Part shown: positions 22,146 through 33,962 of the stretch, piece by piece
How the letters are laid out: each line of letters starts with the position of its first letter
How positions within the stretch are numbered: position 1 is the first letter of the stretch
From: Sarcocystis neurona
Lineage: Eukaryota; Apicomplexa; Conoidasida; Eucoccidiorida; Sarcocystidae
Length of the DNA: 64,000 bases
NCBI GenBank assembly: GCA_000727475.1
Contig: KL647301.1
Coordinates: forward strand, 62,001 to 126,000
Direction: 5' to 3'
Notes under the pieces: model-generated
Databases searched by the model: none
What the model saw: only the letters and a program-made list of their open reading frames with translations
Told to the model about the DNA's origin: nothing
Position numbers and translations under genes: made by a program

Positions 22146-25100
22146 CTACACACTCAAAGCACGGAATTCAGTACTACCACAATCAGCACTAGGGTAATTA
22201 CGTCCTAGTGCAAAAAGGCGCGCCCAGCAGGGGAACAGCATCCGAGCTACATAGTAGAGGTGTCCCAGGAATTGCTCATGCACTAACGCCTCGAACCGAT
22301 ACTGCTGGCGCGTGCCTGTGAACGTAGGATGCTTCCCCCCAAATGACCAGGAAAGCCTTGCCACGAATATACCGCTACTATATATATATATAGACACACA
22401 CTCAGATAATTACACCGACGCCTAATCATATTCTGCGTAGTGCTTGTGCGTATCGTGTGACGCAACCTGGACAGCGCTGGCAAGTCTCCGCTTGACTGTG
22501 TAAAGATCAACACATCTACTTCCTTTGCTCCAGAGGTCACCACAGCAGTGTGGAGACGGGCATTAAGCACTTGAGCTTGTGTGGTGCAGGCTCGTCATTT
22601 GGCACCGTCAGGGTGCAGAAAAATTCCTACACTTGACGTGAAATCAAACCTCGTAACCGCTCGTCTGCGTACCGTCGACATGGGTTAAGGGCTGCAGCTG
22701 TCGCACCATTGAGGCCCGGCCTTCCATAGTGGAGCAGAACATGACGCGCTGAAAGGAAATCGCGTAAAGAAAATCGCATATCGCTGTAACGTGCAGCTTC
22801 GTGAAGACCACACTCGTAGCTGCAAAGGCCTCGCGCGGGGTTTTAAAGAGACCACAGCAGTCCTTCCTTTCGGTTCAATTTTTCATCCACGAAACAGAGC
22901 ACAGCCCTTACACATCCAACAGAGATCTGGTCTCACATAATAACCGTCGTTTCTGCGCACCACCATACAAACGTTTACGTACCAGCCTTCGTGCCTCGAA
23001 GTAAGCTTGCCGGATTCGGCGTCCGCCCGCCGCCGGTAAAGCGATGCCGAGCGTCCGCCTCGTGCTAATACTTCCACAACTCAGGACTACATAAATGTAA
23101 TCCACTACGCTTTCTCACTATGCCTGCGGACGAGGCCCGCAAGTTCGAAAACAGTACATAACTCCGACGCTGACCTAACTAACGAGCGTCGGATTGGTAT
23201 CGCTACACCTGAATGCACATGAGCTAAGTAGGGGGTCTGACAGCACGGCGACGTGTCAGAGGTGGAGTCAAGGAATTGTATTACGCATCACTACGCAAGC
23301 CTTCTACGTCGAATTAGGTTGAACGGGTCAGTGCACACGACAGAAGCAGGGCAACCTTGTTACATTACCGGTTCGCGCAACACAATCACAAAACGTTTCG
23401 ATACTCCAAAACAGCCTGAAACCTCTACGCTGTCCACTCACATGTCTCAGCAGGCCACGGTCAAAGGCCTGGATGCGCTCGAGCTCATTCATTACATGCT
23501 CCTCCTCGTTGTCTTTGACCTGGTATTCACAAACGGCACACAACGGGTGAAGTGGATGTCTGTGAGCCACGGCTGTATACACGTGTGCGCACAGGGGGAG
23601 GCGGCGAGAGGACATCCGTGCACAACCACAAGTATATTATAGAAACACGTGGACGAATGCGCAAGAACGCAACAACTTTCTGGAGCAAAGAACTGCCCTC
23701 TGCTCACACAGTTTGCAACAGATCTGGCTCCACGTCCACAAGCATCTTGAACTCATGCAGCCACAAATCATGCAAAGAGAGAGCTTGGAAATTTCCACGT
23801 AGTGGAGTGAAGTAGCACCGCGCCGTCTAAACTGTGCAGTCATCCAACCCGCAGTCTCCACCGCTCTGACATGGCGGCGGCCGCGGCATCGTCAGCAGAA
23901 TAAAAATCCCCGCGTTACGTTCTCACAGACAAGAGCATCTGCTACCCTCACCGGACCTGCAGCACCACCGCTGCCAGTCAACACGTGAGTCCCCTTGGTT
24001 TCAAAGGTCCAACTGCGAGACGTGTACAGGGCAGTTCGTTTGTTGATACACGCGCGGTCACGCTCGTCTACAGTAACTGCGCGTGCGCCGAATAATCTGT
24101 TCAAGAAGAAGAACGCCACGTACCTGGACAAAAACGTAAAGCCTGCTCCAACTGCACAATGAAAGAAACGGCTGCACAGCGCTTTCTTCCAAACACAGCT
24201 TGTCGCCGTCTGTTCGCTTTAGCAGGATCTGACAAAAAAACACACGGACCGGATATCCCCTCCAGGTGCACAGAGAGTATACACATATGCACCACGGCAA
24301 CGGCTACAAGTACATCTTCATGCGCCTTCAGTATGCAACGGAACGTACACACACAATACTGACCTGATCCTACGGGCACAGCTCTCCATTTCCCGAATCG
24401 CTCTGTCTGTGATATGCTACTGATACAGTGCGTAGCGTGTGTGACGAAAAAAAGCCGCAAACCTACTGTAGAATTCGTGCGCTGGCTGAACTGTGCAAAC
24501 TGAACATTCCTGCAAGCTTAAGACACGCACCGTAGTGCGCTACTCCAGTCTACGCCAGTTCGTGTACGTGATATGCGCTGCCTAGACAAAAAATCGGTAT
24601 CTCCTGCTCCATAAAAAACCTGGACACAGTTTCTACGGAATGAAGTAATGTCAAAACTTACGTTGTTCAGACATATCGAAGCGCAGGGACGGAAAACCCT
24701 GAGGGGAAAAGACATGGACACGGATTTTTCTCGTTGAGAACGCTCGACTGACCAATATCTGCTGACGGTCCCTCTCGAGATGGCCTGCAGTCCTCGTCAG
24801 TTGGAAACATGGAGCAAGGCGGGCAGTAGCTTGCAGGACTACCCGATATGCCAGAAGACTGCTTCAGCGTCAAAACGGCAGGCGATTCGTCAAGTAGTCA
24901 CGGCACATCAATACGAATTCACGTGGTCGTGGATATTGTACAGGGTGAGCTACCAAGTGCAGTGTTGTCAGTGTATCAGCATATCTCTCCAATTATCAGT
25001 CCACACACAAAAACTCTGTCAACCACATGGATCTACAGAAGACATCGACACTTTGAGCTACACACACGAGACACTCTCCCCCCTCATCTTCGGCGAACAC

Positions 25101-25708
25101 GTTGCACAACGCGTGCGCCTCCTTCGGCTCTAAACAGTGGGGCAAATGCCGAACACTTTCACGGAATGGAGTTACCCTCAGGACACCTTATTTAACCAGA
25201 TTCTTTACCTTTTCGCGTCGTCCTTGCGCAGCACAGCTCCGGCGTCAGTCCCGCTGCTGGCGACGGAGGAGCGTGAAGGGCGCCGCAGAAAGAAGAAAGC
25301 AGCTGCTGCCGCCCCGATGAGGAGGGCGTACGTGATAACAACAGAACCTGGAACGGAAAAACCGAATATGTAATTGAGAATCGAATGCGTATGGCCACGT
25401 GGCACGCGGTCAGAGGATCCGGTCCTGCTTCTGCCACCTGCCGCTCCCCCCCCAGCTGCCCCTCTCTTGCTGCCTTCGGCCGAGAGCATGACCTGCTGCC
25501 ACTGCAGTAAGCAGAATGCAGCCAACAGCAACCAATTCTTCCTGTGAAACCGAGAGCTCCTCACTGTGTACGTCGCCTGCTGCTGGCCTCCTTCAAGCCG
25601 CTGCTGCACAGCACCGACAGCAGCAGCAACTGCAGAAGATGGCGCCGTTCGACAACATGCTGCAGTACCGGACGGCAGAGATAGCAACGCGGCTCTGCAG
25701 CGCGCCAT
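22146..25708 (-). CDS. PEX22-like peroxisome assembly protein, about eight exons
   Basis: Exons in coding order: 25708-25209 (ATG at 25708), 24792-24753, 24698-24662, 24406-24364, 24228-24124, 23519-23442, 22748-22673, 22315-22146 (stop). Exon 1 encodes two hydrophobic segments (residues about 59-77 and 117-141), the second followed by FFFLRRPSR, a membrane anchor. The C-terminal half carries the signature: LCLEESAVQPFLSLC then SRLYVFVQ, VKDNEEEHVMNELERIQAFD, GLLRH joined to RVMFCSTMEGRASMVRQL, then QPLTHVDG. Family knowledge: the PEX22 HAD-like domain of plants has the same order (DLYLITQV.., LFCST..G..S.VRQLEP..HID). Pex22 anchors the ubiquitin-conjugating Pex4 at the peroxisome so that the receptor Pex5 can be recycled. 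All junctions match in phase except exon 4 to 5, where a donor at 24371 or an acceptor near 24217 may be used instead. The last exon is less certain than the two before it. Confidence 0.72.
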
Positions 25709-28392
25709 CTCGGCGCGGCTTTTTATTGGTGGAGCAAAGAGCTGAACCACGAACTTACAAAAGGCACAAAACACTTACGTCTTTTCCCAAACGTCACGGT
25801 CAGTTCTGCCATACGTTGTGGCTGTCAGGAATAGAGCATTCTGATGCGGCAGGGATTTTCACGCGGAGAATGATGATGGACGCTCGTCAACCCGTTGAAA
25901 TCGCAGCGTGGCTCTGAGTGAGCAGGGGACTGGAGCGCCACAATCCTCTTAAAATGAAAGAGGACTTGCCCGATAGCAAGAATTCATCTACATCAAACCG
26001 CCGCGTTGATACCTAGCATGCGAAGATGGACTTAAAAAAGACATAGGCGTCTTTATGGCATGGGCCGGTGTCTAACAATTGTTCACACGTGTTGCTGCCT
26101 TCATCGTGTATGCGGTAACTGGAAAAGGCACCCTTACGCACACGGGATTACCACAGAGAAGCGAATACAAGAGCAGCAGAAGAGCCCCCAAATGTCGACT
26201 GTCCCTGCGGTCACATCCAGACGCGCCCCTTGTCACACGAGGGTACCGGAGAGAAACACACAAACGAGCAGTGAATGAGTCACCACATCGCAGACAACGC
26301 TGACCCCCCAGACATAATTACGGTTTTGAACCGGTTGCAGCAGGTAGCACGGCGACTTTCAAGAGTGGCAGCCGTAGCAACGCAGCCACGGCACAACAGC
26401 ACGGACGAAACCTTTATTTGCGTGCAAGTCCGCGGCAAACCTGCAGTCGCGCTCCAAACGTGCAGTCGCGCTCCGAAAACATGGGATACGGCTACCCGAA
26501 AGATTTCCACGCGGATCCCCGGGATGCGACGCCGCAGCAAAACTGAGCTACCTGTCAACGCACCCGATAGCCTTGAACACAGAGTTCACTCTTGAAACAC
26601 TTGAGCAGACGTCGTAATACTGCGGGAGGCAGTATATGGCAACGGCTACGTGAAGGTCAACATACGCAGGAGACAACGACGAACGTAGCATACAGTGGTT
26701 GACACGCTGCGTATGCCCGACTTTATTGAAGTCGCGGTAGTAGATGGGGCTGACGTGCGAGCATTATGGAGCACTAACAGCTTTGAGAATAGCGGGTGTC
26801 TCGGCAAGTAGCATTTCAGGCCCTTACTGCAACTTAAATTCTGGAAAAGGAGGAGGCGCACCGGCGGGTAAAAAGGGATACGCATATCTTGTAGTTCGAG
26901 TGAACACTCCAGTTAGCAGTGCTCTAATTGTGCGTGGTCACTCCGACGAGCCAAATCCACCTGATAGGAGGGTATTAACGCAAGGTGGCCTAAGAAAAGC
27001 TCCTATGCAAAGCATCACGTCATCGATTAATAACAGTGGGCAACCCAAACTGTCGTGAAAACGTCAAGTTCAATTGGAAGTTGGCATCTACGCAGTACTT
27101 TTTCGGGCGGCACGGTAAGCTACAGTGCGTGGTGGTCGTTATGTCGCATACAGACCGGAAGAAAACAGAGGAGTATTCTGTCGAATTTACGACTGAATTC
27201 AGGTTTGCCGAAGGAACGAGTGCAGCTTCAGGACTGTAGTACGTTGGAACACATATATCTCGGACACTGTGGAGCAGCACCACGCCGTCTTCTGGGAGGC
27301 GATACTGAAACAAAAATCTGGCTGTCTTGAGTCTACGTATACTCACATGGCAGGGAAGTACATAAATAGATGTATAAAGGGCCACAGACACTCAAACGAC
27401 AACAGCGAAAAACGAAATACCAGAGACCGGTCACTCACACATCCCTGAAGGTACACTAATGCAACGAAGATACGTAGACAAAAACACTATGGCTACCCAA
27501 ACGTTTTGGGGTTCACAAAATGACGACTGCACTCGCTCAGGGATCTAACACGAACAAGGAATTTGAAACATGGCAGCCTTGTACAGAACACACGGGAGCC
27601 AACGGATGTACCGGACGAGCGAGCACGACTTTGAAAAGAACAGCTGAATATTCTCAAACACAATCGTGTAAATTTTTACAGGACGCATCCGCACACTGAA
27701 GACGGAGCTGCACAGCCACCTGTGCCGACAGTTTCCATCGTACGCCTACAGTGGTAGTCACTACGACTTGTGGTCATCGTTGCGCGCAAATTAGACTTTT
27801 TCTGACATGCGCTACCCCTCACAGATTAAGTTCATCACAGGTGAGCAGTCCCATGGTTCCCTCCTTCCTCTGCAGCTTAACGCCAATGCTTTATATACGC
27901 CGCCTCCTCTCTTCAGAATGCTCGTTCATCGACCACAGCTGCACCCCGACGCGACCCCGGCGGCCTCCCACTTTGCGGCGCTTATCAGGCCGCACCGAAG
28001 TTCGCGTATATCATGCTTTCTGTTAAACCACGCGGTACGCAGTCATAAACCGCATAAAATGAAAGTCTGTGAGACATAGCGGAGTGGAGATTGGTCGCCG
28101 TATACAATCCGAAGGGACGTGACTAATTCCACCTCTCCTATCTCAGGGGCTTGCGGCGGTCTTGGTAAAGGTGTCGAAGAGGATACGGTGCATGTAGCTA
28201 CAAGGTGCGCCAGCCAGCTGCTCCGGCTGGCCAGGACACCGAGACAAATCACGTGGCGGCGCCAGCTTGATGCAGGATTTATGAATCTGCCGCAGTGCCA
28301 CAGCTGCAAATGTCACGATCACCTATCTCTAGGGTGGAATGCACTGAGTGGTCGGGATTTGCGGTTAGCCGTCGTCGCAAAGTGCGGACGAT
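25709..28392. other. No confident gene; candidate plus-strand frame near 26730-27240
   Basis: The upstream 5' flank of the PEX22-like gene begins this stretch. Plus-strand frames at about 26744-27058 and 27036-27239 look partly coding (the second contains VKFNWKLASTQYFFGRHGK and ends in a stop) but fit no family and have no clear splice partners. A 14-base direct repeat (GTGCAGTCGCGCTCC-type) occurs near 26443-26476. Nothing else was recognised. Confidence 0.35.
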
Positions 28393-28611
28393 CTACATAT
28401 GTAGTCCAAATGGTCTGCCTGTCACAGCTGCTACCACAGATGCAGGGGCACCGTCTTGCGTTGCTATATTCACTTGTGCTTGGCGCGCAGATTGCTCTGC
28501 AGTAGGGGTGGTGCCTTGAGGAGTTGTGAGGGCTGCTTCCACTGTAACACGCAGGGAATCAAGGCGCAAATCACCCACGAAGGTGGCAGGTACGAGTGCC
28601 GACAGGAGGAG
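28393..28611 (-). CDS. Unidentified Ala/Thr/Gln-rich exon
   Basis: After a CAG acceptor at 28612-28614 the minus strand is open for about 72 codons to a TAG. It begins LLLSALVPATFVGDLRLDSL and continues with an Ala/Thr/Gln/Val-rich stretch. The start resembles the hydrophobic core of a signal peptide, but there is no ATG, so an upstream exon is required. A possible donor (GTAGAT) sits just before the stop, so the gene may go on. I do not recognise it. Confidence 0.35.
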   Translation of the reverse strand, partial: LLLSALVPATFVGDLRLDSLRVTVEAALTTPQGTTPTAEQSARQAQVNIATQDGAPASVVAAVTGRPFGLHM

Positions 28612-28724
28612 CTGTCACAGGAGGGTCTGACTGCGACAGACCGAAACATGCACAGTAACAGTAGCAGGGCTAACATCGTTGCACTGGTACAATATTCGAA
28701 GCAGTAATATACTCGTAGGGGTTG

Positions 28725-29240
28725 TGTGTAGTAAAAGTAATGGAGTAGTAATATAGTTACGGCAATATAATAGTAGTAATACAGTAATAATATATTATTA
28801 TTAATAGTAGTCAGGAAGCGCAGTAATAGTAACACAGTAGTATGAATTGTGTGGTAGTAGTGGTAGTAGTAGTAACGTAGTAGTAGTAGTAATATAATAG
28901 TAGTTAAAGCGTAGCAGTAATATTGTAGTAGTGGTAGTAATATTATTATTAGTAGTAGTAGTAGTAGTAACGTAGCAGTAGTAGTAGTAGTAGCAGTACT
29001 AGTAGTGGTAGTAGTAATATAATCGTAGTAGTATAGTGGTAATATAGTAGTAGTAATGAGGTAGTATTATTAGTAGTAGAAGCCATGCATAGTTGTTATG
29101 TGGTACCAGTAGTAGTAGCATACTACTGATCTAGTTAGAATAGTAGTAATATAGTGGAATGATATTACTGTGTGTGTGAATAGCAGTAGTGTCAGTGGAA
29201 TGATAGTAATTTCGTAGTAGTAGTAGTAGTAGAAGTACAA
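28725..29240. repeat. Degenerate GTA/TAG trinucleotide tract, about 0.5 kb
   Basis: Roughly 500 bp made almost entirely of GTA (TAG, AGT) triplets with ATA/TAT interruptions, strongly strand-asymmetric (G and A on the plus strand, hardly any C). It contains stops in every plus frame. The Leu/Tyr-rich frames on the minus strand are artefacts. It is an old, diverged microsatellite. Confidence 0.9.
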
Positions 29241-30420
29241 GTGACGTAAGAATTCTAGCGGCAGCGGTAGAAGTGTGTGGTCTCTTTCTCTTGCATCTGG
29301 TCAACGATACGCTGCAGAACACTCCGGCCGACGTAAAGATGTAGTACGGTTTGGCGCTGAGAGTCGAGGGCCAGTATTCCCTACATCAACTGCAGGACCA
29401 CGCGTATCTGTTCGAAGAAGTAACATCACAAGGTATTGAACAATCGTCCGTCTCATTGACCAGGTGGGACCAGAGGGGTGATACACGCAGCCGACACCAG
29501 CACGTGGACGCACTTTTCTTAAAAGAACACTCACGCTCAGTAACATCCGAGTTCAACATCAATTCGTTTGATCACGCAGAAGGATTTTGCGGCAACATGG
29601 ACCATGAACAAAAATACTTATAGCTGGGAGGGATCGTCCCTTGAATACGCATTTGTAAAGTGTTCTACGCCACATATGCATGCTATCTCATTACACAATC
29701 GCAAAGAGAAGAAGCGTCGCATTTGCCTTCACTCTTGCTGTATGGAAATAAGATACCCTCTTCGTGAAAGTCACCTGTCTCGTGCAGATTGTGGTGGAAT
29801 CGCACTTTCAGGTAGTGTGCACAAGTTGGGGGCTTCTAAGTTCTTCAGCGAACTGGCTACATACTTTTTGCACTACTACTCCGAGAGCAAGAGAAAAGTG
29901 ACGCAGAAGCGGGTGAAGATTCGCTTGAGACTCGGCTACTATTTTCTACAGGGGCTGCATATTTAGGCTGCATACGCACATCTGGCTTGTGCACACTACT
30001 ACCAGTGTACGCACACGCATAAACACACTGTCTTTGCGACTCTCTTTTGAAACAACGAAGGATACATTTAGTGGTTACGGTCGAAGACGAGTTTGCAGGG
30101 GCCTAATGGAGTTTGGAGGCACAATGCACAGAAACGAGTTCCGGAGCTGTTTCATCCATTAGAATCAGTTCGCCGTCGGCGCACGGTACAGTCTGGACTC
30201 TGCCTTCTTTTCCGAACGACGGCAGCTGTAAATAGGAGGCTCTGGAACGAAATTTGAAGAAAAGTGCTGCCTGCCGGCAGAGAGCGAGCGTCGGGTTCTG
30301 GAATATCGGACTTTTCTTATCTCAAAGGTGGTGTGCTACAAATGTAGCACGTTTTTGCAGCACTGGAGATGACACCGCACATCAAGTTGTTTGGCAGAAG
30401 TCAGAACAAGTTAGTACACG
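29241..30420. other. Candidate plus-strand frames, no identified gene
   Basis: Two long plus-strand frames, 29351-29623 and 29568-29966, look more coding than their complements (the first contains GQYSLHQLQDHAYLFEEV, the second CGGIALSGSVHKLGASKFF). Neither starts at a convincing ATG, and neither resembles a known family. They may be exons, a pseudogene or a mobile-element remnant. Confidence 0.3.
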
Positions 30421-30640
30421 CCTTTTCCACCGATTTTAATACGCCTAACGGTTTTTAGACGTGGAAACTGGGTCGGTATCAGGTGGACGGTGAAGAAGAG
30501 CAGCTCTGCGCCTTGCGGGCACACAAATCTTCACATGCCCGTTTTCCGCTTACTTTAACACGAAAGTCGTTTCTAGACGTGAAATCTGGATCGACACCAA
30601 GTGGAAGGTGAAGAGCAGCTTTGTGCCCTGCGGATGAGTC
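30421..30640. repeat. Two-copy imperfect tandem duplication, period about 118 bp
   Basis: The segment starting CCTTTTCCACCG at 30421, through TTTAGACGTGGAAACTGGGT and GGTGAAGAAGAGCAGCTCTG, is repeated from about 30539 as CGTTTTCCGCTTAC, TCTAGACGTGAAATCTGGAT and GGTGAAGAGCAGCTTTG, with many substitutions. The divergence points to an old local duplication. Confidence 0.75.
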
Positions 30641-31250
30641 TTGGATAACTCCTGATATTTTGCGCTTCACCTTCACCGTCCTACGTGCCTTAGGTAAAAA
30701 GCTATCAGACTCTCAAGTCGCTAGGGGGCGTCTTCCTTGCTGCGCAGAAGAAGGTGCGAAATGTGTCTTAGCGTATGTACGTCCTTGAAGCGGTTGTGTT
30801 CCTGGAAATGCAGGCCTGTAAGCATATACATTCAGGTGAGAAAGGTGTGCACATGAATGTGGAGCTCATGGTCGTAACATGTGCATGCCCCCGAGGTCAA
30901 CGCGACAAAGCGCTTCCGCATGCTGGGCGAGTTGGCCTTAGTGCATCGCAACTTATAGGCTGCATTATATCGGTGACGAGATTTTGTGGAATACTGTCAG
31001 AAATCCGGACACGTGAACCATGCAGGGCACGTGCAGCCAGCCACAACGAGATACGCCACCGTTTCTTTGCGGTATACATTAGTGTCTTGTTTCCATGACA
31101 ACGAATCGGCCTGGCACGTGAGGATGGAGCGTGTCGGACGGTAGAGTTGTCGGACAGTTTTTGACCGCTCTTGCACTTCCCGGTAGATATGAATGCAAAA
31201 ATTCTTGTTACTTGCGCTGCGTTTTGAGAAAGCATCTGTGAGTGTGTTGT

Positions 31251-31470
31251 GGTGACCTGTGTGTAGGACTTCTCAAAGCTGCAACCATGGGTAGGTATTT
31301 CTGGGTGCTTGGTGATATGTGCAACTTGACGTGATTGGGTGACCTGTGTGTGGGAGTTCTCTAAGCTGCAACTGTGGGTAGGTATCTGTGGGTGCTTGGT
31401 GACACGTGCAACTTGATTCGGTGACCTGTGTCTGGGAATTCTCATAGCTGCAACTGATGGTGGGTCACCA
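31251..31470. repeat. Minisatellite: three copies of an 82-87 bp unit
   Basis: Units start with GGTGACCTGTGT at 31251, 31338 and 31420; the third is truncated. Each contains an AAGCTGCAACYRTGGGTAGG-like core and the first two end in GTGCAACTTGA. The minus frame through the array stays open over 30897-31568 and encodes a repeated peptide (HTQVT..TKHP.IPTH), but it has no start or acceptor of quality and is more likely a by-product of the repeat than a gene. Confidence 0.8.
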
Positions 31471-33818
31471 TTCTGGTGAATGATGCGGGACGGTAATCGT
31501 CGATGTGAGAATGGCATACGCCAGGCTTGATCAAGTGGAATCTCTGGCGATATAAGGGTTGCACGCAATCATGGACGCTTGAAGGAAACGGTAAGTGCTG
31601 CAGAGTTGGGGCCGCATGGAATGAGAGGTTGATATATTTTATCACACATTATGGGCGGAGCGAACCGACCAAGCTCAACGTGCAGGTGTTTCACGCACTT
31701 GTATTTGAATATCTTCCTTCGTAAGCGCCGCTTCTGATTCGTTGTCTCCGCTGCTCGATAGGTAGGGCAGCGGCGCTTCCACGTATCTACACCTTCGCAC
31801 GTCGTCCCTGCTTTTCTGCCACGTTCGTTTTCGATCAGAGGTTGTTGCCGACCTCTTGTTCCAGACGCCCCTGACATAGGTGCTTACACATATGTACGCA
31901 TGTACATACACAGATAACCGCCCCACCTGTAATTACAAAGACCTAAAATTTACGTACATACGCAATCACAGACAAAGTTGTCTACGTACTAACGTGCGCA
32001 CACCGAAAGGTTCCAGTAAGTACGCAGGCGGTCACAGTCCAAACTTCTTCCGACTGTTCAAGTTCGAAGGTGTGAGGCGACCTACTTGTGGATTTAAATG
32101 TCACGTACGTCTGAAGTCCGGTCGTACAGGGTTTCTACTCCAGTTTTACGTGTTTTCGATTCCAGGTTTACACTACGAAAGGGAACACGCGTTCACAGGT
32201 AAAACGTATCTGGTCATGTACGTGGACGAGCTGGCTCAGTTTTCTAGGTGTATACTAGTTTTGCTTATATACATATATATGGCAGCGGTAGGCACACTCG
32301 TATATGGCACCGGTACGCACACTGCGACGCGAGGTGGGCAGAGCGATTGGTCATGGATGCCGTGTAGGAAAATTGGACACGCTATCCACCCGTCTCCGTT
32401 GTGCAGTGCTGTTCGCCGCAAGATGCTACAAAGTTTTTTCTGTAGGAGACTGTTCTTGTTTCAACATTGCTGATGAAGCGTGCTACTCTTCTGTTCAGCG
32501 GGATGCTCGCCCGTCCCCCCCGTAACAGGATTGCATGCTCTCCGCGGAATGCACCCGCGTCGAAAACATCCCTGCCCATCGGCACGGACGTCTGGTCAGG
32601 ATGACCTACCTTGTGGCACAACGCGTTACGAGTTATTTCATGCAGAGACACCAAGGCTAACGTGAATGTGTGAATAAGGACACGTAGTTTCTCTGTATGA
32701 AACTTTACATCTGTTGTACTTCAAGAAAGAGAAGAATGCAGAGAGAACGGAGTGGGAAAAGGGCAGTCTTGGCGTTGGGCAGAGGTAGTAGAAAAAGGAG
32801 GAGACAGGAGGAGTGAAGATGATGTATCACCGTGGACGAAGCGCTCGCCCACCTCTCCCGACACAGCTACGCGATGCGCGCGGACCACGTGAGCATGCGT
32901 GTTACGCGAGGAAAAAAACACGGAAGGAAAAGTCCCCCTTTAATAAGATATTTCGTTGCACGTGTCTGCTAAAGTTATACACGTGTACTGTGGACCTGCC
33001 ACGTCTGCGTCGAACACGTGGACGTGCGCCGACGACTGCGCCGGTTGCGAGATACCGTCCCGTAGTGGTCCAACGTCCTGTGGGGGTGGTATTTCTTTTA
33101 AAATGACGGCCAGCTTTCTAAAATCTGTGATGTGGTGGCTGTTAAGTCTCTTTTACTCGGGTGGCTACAAAGAAGAGTTCACTTTCTCCGCCGTGAACAT
33201 AGGGGTGAGAGTGTCTTGTCGTTCTTCCAGTGCCCGTCTAACCGTGTGCGCGAATATGTGCCGTTAGGTTGTGGGCATATTCCTTCGAGACCTCGAACCT
33301 GTTGTCTTTCTGATTGCTTCGATGGGACGTAGATCCGCATGCTGCCCCAAGAAATGCTGAACCGCAGGGTTGTTGCACACTGTCCTGGTCTGGAGAGATG
33401 CGAGCAGAAGTCGGGTGGGCAGGAGGGTTGTACACTTGTATACCTGGATAAAAGGATTCGCCACCTTCGTGCTTTTGCGCGGCCGGGCTCCAAGGGGCTC
33501 GTCGTTGGCTAATCGTGCTCTGTGGCAAAGGGCGCCTGGATGACCAGTCGACTGCATCGAAAACTAACTGCCACTGTCATTTGGAACGGCGACGGCTACT
33601 GCTAAAGTGCCCTATGTAGTATACATGTCCACATATGTTGTTGAAAGCTCACCATCCCTTCTGTACGAGCTGAAACGACAAAGGGCCTTAAAGTGACCTC
33701 TGCAGTATGCATACACATGTACGCATGCACTAGTTTGCTTTCTTGTATTTCAGATATGGGCGTCAAATAAAATGGCATCTTTTGATTTACTACATTGCGC
33801 AGCGGCACCTAAACTTAC
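31471..33818 (-). other. Possible further exons of the minus gene that starts at 33962
   Basis: A minus-strand segment near 31875-31690 is charged and coding-like (RKRTWQKSRDDVRRCRYVEA, then GDNESEAALTKEDIQIQ before a GTGCGT donor), with a CAG acceptor just upstream. It could belong to the gene whose ATG exon is at 33962-33819. The intervening 2 kb holds no clear exon on either strand. A plus-strand frame at 31880-32473 is long but has no motif. Confidence 0.3.
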
Positions 33819-33962
33819 TTCGAAATTGACACGTCGACCATTCCCCACGCATCTAGCAAGTGCACCCAGAACACTGTCTTCCAGACCGTCTCTCACTTCT
33901 TTGGTAGTGCTTCGTATTTCCGCATCAAGGACGCAAAGGTCCATCCGGTCATTGTCAGTCAT
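33819..33962 (-). CDS. First exon of an unidentified minus-strand gene
   Basis: From an ATG at 33962 the frame runs 48 codons to a consensus donor (GAA|GTAAGT). The peptide is charged and helix-like: MTDNDRMDLCVLDAEIRSTT, then KEVRDGLEDSVLGALARC. The complementary plus strand is also open, which makes a 426-codon plus frame from 33772, but that part of it has antisense-like Ser/Arg/Leu composition. The minus reading with its GTAAGT donor is the better one. The frame is open slightly upstream of the ATG, so an acceptor at about 33999 is an alternative start. No family recognised. Confidence 0.5.

Noticed and set aside
23690..23815. Minus segment reading LHDLWLHEFKMLVDVEPDLLQT as a PEX22 exon
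   Set aside because: It lies between two exons that join perfectly in phase without it, and the HID-type motif it resembles is already supplied by the exon at 22748-22673.
28740..29260. Minus-strand Leu/Tyr-rich frames suggesting membrane segments
   Set aside because: They are direct translations of the GTA triplet tract.
30897..31568. 223-codon minus frame as a gene
   Set aside because: About a third of it is the minisatellite, the start codon is not ATG, and no good acceptor opens it. Kept only as a repeat by-product.
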